Assembly: GCA_012845835.1 (NCBI GenBank)
Contig: JABAKD010000010.1
Coordinates: 4,031,288-4,095,287, forward strand
From: Undaria pinnatifida
Taxonomy: Eukaryota; Sar; Phaeophyceae; Laminariales; Alariaceae
Reading direction: 5' to 3'
DNA length: 64,000 bases
A model generated the notes under the pieces. That model was not told where the DNA came from and searched no databases. It worked only from the letters and a program-made list of their open reading frames with translations. This document shows, piece after piece, positions 46,586 through 58,500 of the stretch. Numbering within the stretch: the first letter of the stretch is position 1; each line of letters begins with the position of its first letter. The translations under genes and the position numbers were made by a program.

Positions 46586-49500
46586 CTGCAAAGTCAGATA
46601 CTTTTGTCTGGGAACAGCCGTGATCCTAGCAAATGTGGTATCCGCATGTGGTAAGGTTCAGTGATTGACGAAATAAGGCTTACCAACAAGGCATAATCGC
46701 GTATCCCGGCTCGCACCAAATACTTTGCAGAGTTACTGTGTGTGTGTTTAGAGATGTGTGCGACCGGCTTGGCGTCTCCATTTAACCTAAATACATGAAC
46801 GTCCGAAGATTAACGCGGCTACGTCTCCTTCCTTTGCCGGCGCATGGCGGAATTCGGACACAACCGAAGTAACGAACACGATACGGAGTGGCTGGTGGAT
46901 TGAGCGCCTGAGATTTGTTGCTGTTCGCGATGCAACACGCAAGGTAGGTTCAGTCCACCGGACGCGAAGAAATCGGCGGTGACTTGCACACAGGGACGAA
47001 TCCAAGTGGGTTGCCCTCATCTTGGAAGCTAACCTGGCCGAGATTGACTCTTTGTTTTGTCTCTTCGTCTCTCCTCTTCAGATTCAACAATACTATGTGG
47101 TGTCGTTGTGGTGCCCTTGTCGCTTTTAAAGGACTTCTGGACACCCACCACGCTCCGGCTCCATAGATACTACCGTAATTATTCACACATTTCAGCTGTT
47201 GCGCAATCCACCCAGGGGCTGTCGTTATTTTCATCAATATGCATGTCACGAAACAACATGATCGCCTGCCTGCCGTTTGTAGAACATCATCCGAAGGTTC
47301 TGCACCTTGCTTGGATACGTTGCGCCGTGTTCGGACTGTTTCGTTGAAGAGTAGTAATCGATTAGACCATATAATCGTCATTGATTGGCAAAGCTGGCAC
47401 GTCGTTGGTCTCCAAAATATAGAAAAAATCTCTTACCATATACAAGAGTATGGCGCGCAACGTTGCTAAACCAAGCTGTTTTTTTGGTGGCAACAGCGAA
47501 CCCTGAAATTCGGCAGGGTGTATCATACGGTTGTTCCGTCGGTTGAGAGCTAAACGAATAGCCCCTCGAGCCCAGTGGCAATGGGGTCGAAAACAAACGA
47601 GAGGATGTTGGATTTTAGCTCAACATAATGATTCTGCCAAACACATTAGATATCTCGGCAAGTTTTCGTCTGCAAACTTTGTTCTTATTTTCGCGAACGA
47701 CACGTATTTCTTCGCAAGGATAGCCCTGCCCTTGTCACAAGGACGCAATCGGTCTTATCATGCTGTTGTTGACCAAGCTCGGACTGATTGTACCATAGCC
47801 CCCCCGCCCAAAACCAGCGATTTTCTGTAACGAACGTTTTTTTTTGGCCGCTCGACAAGAGGAAGGACGCTACGAAACAAAACTATTCGAATATCTTTTT
47901 GTTTGCAAAGGGCTATCGAACGATGACGTCGGTGTAGCAAGGGGCACCGTGTTTGAGGAGATACGGCCGGGAACTGGTTTCAAAACCGGCGATTTCGTTG
48001 AAGAAAAGTTGGGGGGGGGGGCTACCGTAGAACGATTCCTAGGGGAGATACTTTCAGGGACATATTTCCATGCGGCTCAGCCGCCCTCGCGCGAGTGGCG
48101 ACCCTATTTCGCGATGTACTCTGCCGCGGAATGTGTTGTTACGCTGGGACAACAACAAAAAAGCCTTGCTATGCTGCGACAACGACAAAAAATCAAAAGT
48201 TTTGTGAGTGAGAAAAGGGATCGCCCCCGCCGTATGTAGTGACTTCAAACGGGACAATAACAGAAAAGCCTTGCTATGCTGCGACAACGACAAAAAATCA
48301 AAAGTTTTGTGAGTGAGAAAAGGGATCGCCCCCGCCGTATGTAGTGGCTTCAAACCGGTACGGAAGACGGGGGCCCCCATTCCCGCCGCCCGGGTCTGTT
48401 GTGAACACCGCACCTGGGCGTAGTTATCAAGGAAGATGGTGTCGTCGGGGTACGTGATGACGGGGGTCTGGTAGGCGGGTTCGTCGTCGTCTCTGTCGTC
48501 CTCTAGCTCGTTGAAGATTGCTCCGCCCCAGTTGCCGCGGTTTTGTTGGAACGTGGTGGAGCCCAAAAGCCTGTCCCATCGTGATTGTAGCGTGTGGTAA
48601 CGGGGTACGTACGTAGGTGTGGTACCAAAAGTCTTATTTGTTTCCGCGCGATATGTTCCCGATGATGGTATTATTTAATAGCTGAGCGTACCCGGGCCAT
48701 GTGCAATCTATCACACTATATCAGGTGCATGCAGCTTGGGTACATGATGGGAAGCGGCAACACGAGAACCCTTCTGACATGTTCTCTCTCTGCTCTTTTT
48801 GCGATAATTTGCTTCAACCTGCGCAGGCCGGGCCCTCTAGGAGCTACACCCACTGGTGACGTCTGAACCGGTACGGTTCTGCAGACACGCGACTTGAGAG
48901 TTGCCGAAACAGTATTCTCTACCCCTCTGCAGCACCGGAAGCTTGCACAGACCGCAGAGATGTGTTGGTTTAGAGCATATTTCATACTGTTCGGCTCTGC
49001 CTATGAGCTAGAACACGAGGCACGTGTGCCTCTTCGATGCCTCGGAAGCATGAACATGACATAAAACGTGCGGGTTACGATATACCAGGTACTGTTTTAT
49101 ACTGTCGTTAAGACAGCGCTGTCACAAATATCTTCCAGACATAGGCAACGGGACAAAACTTGAAAACCGATCGGAAGGATTCAAAACTTCAATCGCGATG
49201 AAATCGGCGGAAACAGTCAACTGTCTTACGTGACGACACCGCCGTCCTCGTTGTAGATCCCTCCGCCGAGTCCACCGTCACCGGAGCTTTCGGCGAAACC
49301 ATCGAAGAAAAGGCTTCCAGCGTTAGCGGTGAACTCGCCGCCGATGTTTGCAACCGCACCACCGAAGTACTAGCCCGCGCGACGAACGACAACACAAAAT
49401 CAACACATGATCAATAATACGCCGGGTAGGGTTTATGCATGGCGTTGCATGTTGCGCGGGAGCTACGGTTTTTACCACCTCGGTGAGGCAACTTGCGAGG

Positions 49501-52500
49501 ACTTGAGAACCCTGCGTGCTTGGGCGCTAGAAGGTATGTGCTTTCTGACATCGAGCACAACATGTGTCATGGACTAGGGACGGCCAGGCCCTTCCACCCG
49601 AATCGCTCCGAAATTCTGCTAAATACCCCACAGAGGGCTTTTAGAGGAGTTTCGTTGCATGTTCAACGACGTGTTCGCGCACTTTTGAATATGCATATCA
49701 GCGGCCTTCGCTGATGTGGACTTTCATTTTCCACCGAAATCTACGCGATAGACGGCCATGACAAAGCATGGCGTCCCGATGCTTGCGATGCTCTACACCG
49801 CTCTCGGTCAAGGTGTGCAATTCCACACTAAATTCAAGTCGATGTCGTGCGTGCCCCGAAAACCGTTGCCGCTTCCGCGATTACATCCATCTGACACATA
49901 CACGCTGTGCTGGAGTTCACTACTTGTTTTCTGGGGCTTCTCGCTATCCTATAAATAGTATAAATATTACATAAAAAATTTCAAGGACGTCAGCCGTGAG
50001 TTCGACGAATTCAGGTCAATACTCATCTTTGCAAGCTGCGTTGTTGGTGCTTGTAATATACTACCTGGTATGTGGGTGAGTTTTTTCTTAATGGGAGGGG
50101 TTCAGTATAAATATTACACGTGAAAATATTCTACTGGTACCCCTCTGAGGCAAATGCTTCTTTTGGGTAAATTGAAAGTGAAATCCGATTAGCACACCCG
50201 TGGCCTACGTACTAAAAAAAAACACACCAGGTGTTGTTGCAAAACCAGAATGACATATTCCGACGATTTCCGACGATTTTGGGTTAAGGAGGGTTAAGGG
50301 GGGTTAAGGGGGGTTAAGGAGGGTTAAGGATGGTTAAGGAGGGTTAAGGATGGTTAAGGAGGTTTAAGGAGGGTTAATGAGGGTTAAGGAGGGTTAAGGA
50401 GGGTTAAGGAGGGTTAATGAGGGTTAATGAGGGTTAAGGGGGGTTAAGGAGGGTTAAGGAGGGTTAAGGATGGTTAAGGAGGGTTAAGGATGGTTAAGGA
50501 GGTTTAAGGAGGGTTAATGAGGGTTAAGGAGGGTTAAGGAGGGTCAATGAGGGTTAAGGAGGGTTAAGGAGGGTTAAGGAGGGTTAATGAGGGTTAATGA
50601 GGGTTAAGGAGGGTTAAGGAGGGTTAAGGAGCCCCCCCTCCGTCATTCAGAAAACGAAATCGCCAAAAAGTGCTGTTTGTGTTCGTAGCACGCGTGATAC
50701 ATGGAAGATGTTTTGGGCAGGGTTTCCCTTTCATCAGCTATCCCGTTACAACAGACAAGGCACATTACTATACTATGTGTACAAACTACAGTGCACTGTG
50801 GCGCCTAGGGAGCTTGCGGATGATGCGGAAACGTCTCGGTAAGGTTGAATCGATATGGTCTTTTTCGCCATTGCAGGCGTGATTCGTCGGGGTATTTAGG
50901 TGGTTGCGTCAACTACTTCGCCCCGTCTTCACCGATGAAGCACGCAGACCTTGGGAATTGATGGACGGTCCATGCGGTGGGCAAAAATCATCCGCTGCGC
51001 TCTGTCGGAATACTTACGTCGTAGCATGTGTTGGAGGTGAAGTTCGCGAAGGAATTTAACACGAACGTAGCCCACGTTTCTTGGTAGATAGCGCCGCCCC
51101 TCTGTGAAAACGAAGCGACCAAAACAAAGTTGAACGCGATAAAAGCCGTCAGCAAATGAGGTGGGTCTCACCTCGTGCAGAACACATTTGCGACGTAAAA
51201 CACACGCAGACCCGGGATGTCAAGCGCAAAACAGCACCTTGGACTCGACCAGGAATATGCTATAGCTCCGGCCCAACTATAGCGGCCACGAGCCCAGACC
51301 TTCGTACAGGGTTGTTCGTTGATCGGGGATGTCGTCTTTTTGCAAAAATCCACCCGCCGTTTTTTTTTTCCCAACGACAACCTCCGTAAAAACGTTCGCT
51401 TTCGTTCAATGGAGCTTGTCGTTTGTTGTCTGTAGGTGTTGCCAATGGTTGGATCGAAAAAACTAGGACACCCGCCGTTTTTTTACAACGACGTTCTGAG
51501 AGAAAACGAACATTCGCTTTCCCGAACATTTTCGTCAGTGAATGTTCGCTTTTACTCAGTCAGGGTGTCGTTGGAAAAAAACTTGGCGGGTGAATTGTGT
51601 TCGTGAAAGCGAATGTTCGTTTTTACTCGAGACATAGTTCGAAAAAAATAGCGGATGAATTGTTGGCATGGTTTTTTGTATCCAACAATTGACAGCACCT
51701 AAAATAAAAATGCGACATCCTCAAACGAACATCCCTGTGTTCGCATACACTACTGTAGGTCCAGTTTGACTATGGACTATGGCCGCCATGAGTCCAGGGT
51801 TGGAGCGCATTATAAACACTGGTAGTTCCTCACGGGGTGCATCTCAAGGTACGAGTATGTCGCAACCCAGGCTCACGTAGAAATAATATGATGCTGGAAT
51901 GGATGCGGTGGCACCATAGCTACCTAGGGCTGCGGTTCGTTATGGACGTGCTTTCGTCGGTGCCGGACGAAAGACTCCACTATCCCCACGACAAATACCG
52001 CCCACGCGATACATCTGCCGCGTCTATTTTCCACACTGTTAAGAGTTCGCCTCCTCTGTGAGGACCATAGCTGCGAAAAAACCGTGCGCAGGCACACTCT
52101 CCAGCAACAAGCACGACCGCCGGTCTAGGGGCTACTTGTCGTACTCACGCCGCCAATGTTCCCCGTGAAGGTGGCTTCTCCATCGACCACGATATCACCC
52201 CGGTTGTTGATTGCTCCACCTTCTGCCCCGCCGAAGTAATCCTGTGCGGTAATGGAAAATGCAACGGCATTGTCCGTGGGGTGCGAATATAAAAGAACGC
52301 AAAAGCGGAAACAAAGGGAGGAGGTAAGTCATACCCCCTTGTAACACGTGTCCTTCAAACTGGGGTCGAGTCCTCCCCTCTTGGAATCATTCCAAGGGCG
52401 TTTCCCAAGAGGGGTCGAAGAGGGTGTAGTAGGATGCCTACTCGAGCATGCCTTACACGGCCAGGTTTGCTACCTGGGTACCCCAAAGTACATGCATGGT

Positions 52501-55500
52501 GCACCCTGCTAATGGTATCCTCGCAATGTTTTGTGGCTCGACCTCGACGCGCAGGAACTGCAGGAACTGCACCCCACATCGTTGTCCGTACTTTGACAGC
52601 CACAACTAGCATTCCAATCGCACCGTTGCTTTACCCCGAAGGGTGCACTTTCGGCCGCCTCGTCCCTTCTCCCGTTATCATACTCCACTTCGGTGGCTGG
52701 CTATAATACAGGGTCATCAGCTGTGTGCTGTACCGATACAGTTGATACAGGCACAAACAGAGCGACGATTTCATAAACCCAACTCCCCCGCTCACACTCA
52801 CGTCGGCAAAATTGTCTGTCATGGTGAGCTTGCCCATGAAATAAATGCTTCCCTGCACGTGGACGGAGATAGCCCCTCCGGGCCCCGAGCCCACCTCCTC
52901 CCCCTCGTTGCGGTTTCCCGTAAATGTTGCGTCCTTTTCAAACGTAATTTTTCCCTGCATGCCATAAAACCGTTTGTTCATGTTGCGTTTCCGGCACATT
53001 CTTTTTTAGAGTTTTTGTAGCTGCGCCTGACTCAGCACGAAATAAGCAAGCGAAACACCTCAACATTTAAATTTACCTGTTTTACACTTGTTTCGTCTAG
53101 CTTTGCAATGGCCCCCTTGAACAACTGCGAGCCTCTCTCAATAAGCGATGGGAGCCTTGCTAACACTCCGCCCACCTGCAGCAATCAGCCCTACATACTT
53201 CCTTGGTGTAAATTTCACTGGGACGAAATAATACACGAAAGAGAGGAGAGGAGAGTGGAGAAGTCCAGGTAGGTCCAGATGCACCAAATATTAGTCGGAG
53301 GCTGTCAACATGAAGAGATGGCAACCTCACCTAGAAAACATACTCGAAAAAAATAATTTGCAAACCAATGAACAATCCTATTAACTCTATTAACACTATA
53401 TTACTATTAATACTGTACATGTTACTACTAATAATGCAGAAGGCATCTAACGAGAAATGCTGCAGAACACAAAGGATAGTCTAGAGTTGTTGGGGTGTCC
53501 CCCAGTCGAGGACGGTAACTCTATATTCCAATCAATGGGCGTTGCCTATATCGTAGCACGCATTACATCATACATGTGTATGGCTTCCCACTCGAGAGAG
53601 CACTATTATAGCTAACATAAATATTATAAAAAATGAAAATACACTCCAGCTGTGAGATGGAATATTTCGTCGAAACTCATCTTTGCAAGCTGTGTGTGAT
53701 ACTCCGATCGCGCGCATTACGAGTTGTGTGTCCTCATTAAGGATATAGGTCGGCGACTCCCCTTACAACTACAGTGTAGCTATCAGGGTCAACAGGGTGA
53801 TTTTAGTCTGTCTGTGCGCGGAAACTATAAAACCCGTTTCTGAGGGGGACAAAATCTGACAGCTGTGGAAGGAAATGTATCCTTTTATCAAGTGAATCTT
53901 GTAAGTCGAATAACCGGTGAGGGGGGGGGGCGGAGTTTTGAAGGACGTGGGGGCCTGGTTTTGATCAAAAGCGAGCGGGTTTGGAGGGGGGGGGGGGGGG
54001 AAAGGGGGGGCATTTTGTGCATGTGAGCTATAAATCCTTTCAAGGGGATAAATCTGACGGTTTTGGCACCAGTTTATTATTGGGGGGGGGGGGGGGGTTG
54101 GGGCGTATTATCATTATTTTTGGGGGGATTCGGTCAGGAGTTTTTTCCGTCTCGGCCTCAGTACGCGATTCTCGGAACTGGAATTCTCGGTCAAATAGCT
54201 TCGTTCGAGCGCCGTCTTCGGGGGAAAACGCCCCTCGCCCCCCGCATCAGTTCCGCATCTGGCCGGGATCGGGTACGTGGGCTGAGCGAGACAAGCGAAA
54301 AGTGCGCAATTTTTTGTATTTTCGGCGGTATACGCCCGAACTATTCTTTCTTGGATCTTGGCATATATACATGCAGAGCTTGAACGAAAAAAACGTATAT
54401 ATGGGAAAACATTTATTTCCAAGTTGGCATAATCCAAATTGGCGTCTTATTTCGTCCCCACCACACTTTTTCATGGTCACACCTGGAAGCGTTTGGCCTA
54501 TTGTGTACATCGTGCGACTGACTGCTGTGTCGTTGCTTTTCGATATCGGATTTCAAGGTTAAATACCTTTCTTTGCTCAAGCGTTCGTTGTCATTCAGGG
54601 GGGCCGGTCCCTACCCAAGATCATTACACCCAGTGTCCGTGCCGATTTTTCACCCTAGAGAGATACAACTTATTATTTAGTGTTCACAGACTGTGAGACA
54701 GAGTAGAAAAAACAATCGCAATGAATCAAGATATAACGCAAGTAAGTGAAATGCTAGCGTACCGGGTACGCGACCACAACAAAACAGGCCAGACCATGAA
54801 AAAAATAAGAAAGAGACACAACGAACGGAGTCGCTTTTCAAATATCGAAGTACGAGAAACAATGTTTTGTCAGTCTTTTTCATCGCCGCTCCAAAGCGTC
54901 CTTCCGCATACAATAGTCCACGATCCACCATCCATCTTTCAGGACCGCATAATAAATATCCCACACTAGTTCAATGTACATTTATCCCCACAAACGAAAT
55001 GTGGAAGTACTTCCAAAGGTAGGTGTGATTATCAAGGTAGTGGTGTTTCGAACGCTTTGTTGTGTGGTTGCAAGAATTGCGCTGGCTACTGACTGTTGGT
55101 GGTGGTCAATACATCGTGTGCGCCGGCAATTAATTGATGACTGTATAATACAATATAGGGATCTTCTTGAAAATGTCGTCTGGTGTTCGCCAGGAATTAA
55201 CCGATGATACAGAGTAATAGGGATTTTCTTGACAATATTTCCTGGCAATCGACGATAGATATAGCAGTATAATAATTTATTGGGGATCTTCTGCACAAAT
55301 ATCTCGTGGTACTTATCACTACTCATACGCACGTCAGACGCAAGTCAATTGGAAAAAAGAAGATAATAGAAAATACAGAAGAAAAAAAAGGGGTATTATA
55401 TGTTCCGATTCAAGATCACCCTGTGTCAAGCCGCAGCAGGCGCTCATTGCTCTTATCTGTTGTGGGCAACATATATATGGGGCCTGTGGATTGCACAGTC

Positions 55501-58500
55501 AGGACGGGCTGTAAACCCATGATTAAGGCCGGTGTAGTTGAACCCTATGGGCAGGTATGCCGAAAAGAAACAAGAAAAAGTGGAGACCTGTTGGCTGCAA
55601 AGCCAAGACGGGGATCAGCGTCATCGGACCGTAGGGGCATGGGTGCCCAGAGGAAAAGGTAAGAAATAGTGGTCCAGGGGAATAGATCCGCTGGCTACAA
55701 AGCTAGAACGGAGCCCGATAGCAAGGGGCTCTTGGGGGCAGGTACGGCCAAACTAAAAGGCAGAGGCCAAAGAGAACCGACAATATCTGCCTTTCTGTTA
55801 GTATGCCGGGACATGGCGATTTGACCGCTCTTCTCATGTCCCGAATGTCTTTGTCGTGACGCTCTGGGCACCAACTGCATATATTCATTCCGAGGTCGAG
55901 CGTTTGTTACGATTTGCGGCCGCATGGCAATTTTTTGCCCTACGCGAGTGGTATATGCAAGAAAACCCGCGAAAATATTACAATAGCGAGCTTAGGTTTC
56001 TGACTCAATAAGCGCATGAAATCGGAATTTTTGGCGATTTTTTTCGATCGATGCCGCACAAGCAACAAGGGGTGATTATTCGGGCACATCAAGTATTCCA
56101 TGATTATTCGATCGTTATGCAGTGAGTCAAATATGCACTGTTTTCGTCAATTTCAGGCTTTTTCCCACGGTTGGCTATCATGCTCGAGTGGTGCCAGTCT
56201 TAGTTCCACATATTACTTGAACACCCCATTTTTGTTTGAAGTTTATTGTGCTTATAAATAACGGGGGGGGGCTGAATCCTGCATACAAATGGCTATAATT
56301 CGTCCATTTATATTCCGTTTGGTGCTGTTGTTGCTGTTCAAGTGTTTCTCATCCTCCTTTTGAGCGTGTTTGCTCGGCACGCCAACCTGATCAAGCAGAT
56401 ACGCTCAAAATCGCTTTTTTGTGCGACCTATATGCAAATAACTTATTGAACTGCGCTTGCATTGCAAATGTCTGCCGTATGCGACAAGTATGCGGCAAGT
56501 ATGCGAGAAAACCCGACTCGGTCGAAATAATTGTGAGCTTATTGGGTCAAAGCTTACCAGCCAGTCACGAGAAACAAGCCAACGGAGTCGGGGTTGACAC
56601 ACCGTGCGGGGAGGCATATCGACCCGGGAGATCATCGTTATAGTTCCCGCGTTGCTGGGGCTGTGTAGAGATTCGGAGGATTTCTGAACGGGGATGAGGC
56701 CCTATCTCCCCCGTGGGCGACGGAACTGTCCCCCATCGGTTGGTGAGCCTCTATCATCCTCCTACTAGAATGTGGGGGGCCGCTGTGGACCTCGAACCAA
56801 TCAGCGATTCTAGCCAATGGAATTGGGGTTTCCACATGGTGGGGGGCGGTGTCGACCAGAGAGAACTCGGTTTTCTTCCCCCGTTTGTCCAATTTTTAGA
56901 TATATGGAATGACCCTGGACCGGGGATGGGACCCTATCGTCTCCGGGCGGAGCTGGGTCGAAAATTTACGAACTCCAGCCAATAGAGGTCGGCCGGTTGG
57001 TGGCATTGGGGATTTCCACACTGTGCTACAGCAACAAGTAGAAGCATTATTATAATAGCATTCGAGAAATTGAATGACGAAGGCAGCGACACCACCGTGT
57101 TTCACGTATAGAATACCGTCAGCAAGTCTCTCTACGATCACTATATATGTAGTTCCAAGGGGAGTTACCGACCTACATCCTTAATGAGGACACACAGCCC
57201 GTAATACGCGCGATCGGAGTATCACACACAGCTTGCAAATATGAGTTTCGACAAATCTTCGATCTCACAGCTGGAGAGTATTTTTTATTTTTATAATATA
57301 CACACAGAGAGTCGGTCTGCGAGCCTCTGATCTAGATATTACTTTTTTATAAAAAATTGAAAAACGTCAGCTGTATGAGTACGACCGATTGATATAAAAA
57401 TTGAAAAACGTCAGATGTGAGTACAACCGATTGAACGGTTAAAGCTTAATTATAAAAAAAAATACACTCCACCTGTTGTGAGGGTCTTCGACTTTGTGCT
57501 AAGTCTAGGCGATGGTGCGGGAAGGAGGGGGCGTTGGGGGCGGGGGTGGGTGGGAATTGCAGCAGCGGCATGGACGGCTCTAAAAAAATAATGAGGTGAT
57601 GTCCAGGGCGTGGAAGTGTTTATTACTCTGGCGGATTTCGATATTAGGTGGGGCGTTTGAGCAAAATAGAGCGAGGAGGAAAAAGAAAAAAAAAGATGGG
57701 CGGGGGGGGGGGGGGGGGGGTTCAAGAGGTTTAGGACACGTATATCATTAAAATACACTCCAGCTATGAGATCAAGGATTTGGTCGAAACTCATATTGGC
57801 AACATTGTGTGTGATACTCCGATCGCGCGTATTAATCATATATGTAGGGGCTTGCTATACGCGCGGTGCTGGGTCCTAGGGCGATCGTGCGCGGTGTGGA
57901 GAAGGAGGGGGCGTTGGGGGGGGGGGAGGGGGGATGAACGAACATATTACCTTAATAAGTCCGTATAGATACGTTTTTAACGAGATACAGAGCCACTCGC
58001 GCGAGTGGCCCAAACTTATTAATATACCACCTATATCCTTAATGAGGACACACAACCCGTAATACGCGCGATCGGAGTATCACACACAGCTTGCAAAGAT
58101 GAGTTTCGACAAAATATTCGATCTCACAACAGGAGTGTATTTTAAGTTTTATAATATACTACCGGTATTAGTGAAAGTGGGGGGTATACAGCAGTAGACA
58201 AACAGAATACCGTATACGAGTAGCAGTGCTCTACTTACAACACTCGTATTATAGTACCTGTATTCCCTTCGTTAACAAGGTTATTAATGATTTAATTAAC
58301 TTGTCATCAAGCCTACGGTAGCGGCGTAACACCCCCGATTGTCACTGCTACACGGGGGACCCTAGTGAATAGGACCTACGGCGAACACAAAAATCTATAT
58401 ATTCATATATTTTTACCAACAATATTTGGTCTTATTTACTGTCGTCCTACGTAATAGCTACCGGGTGTTCACTATCTCACTATCATACTATCAAATATCG

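Noticed and set aside
50279-50630. Telomere or subtelomere
   Set aside because: The period is 10 bases and it lies within a gene region; it does not match the TTAGGG or TTTAGGG telomere units.
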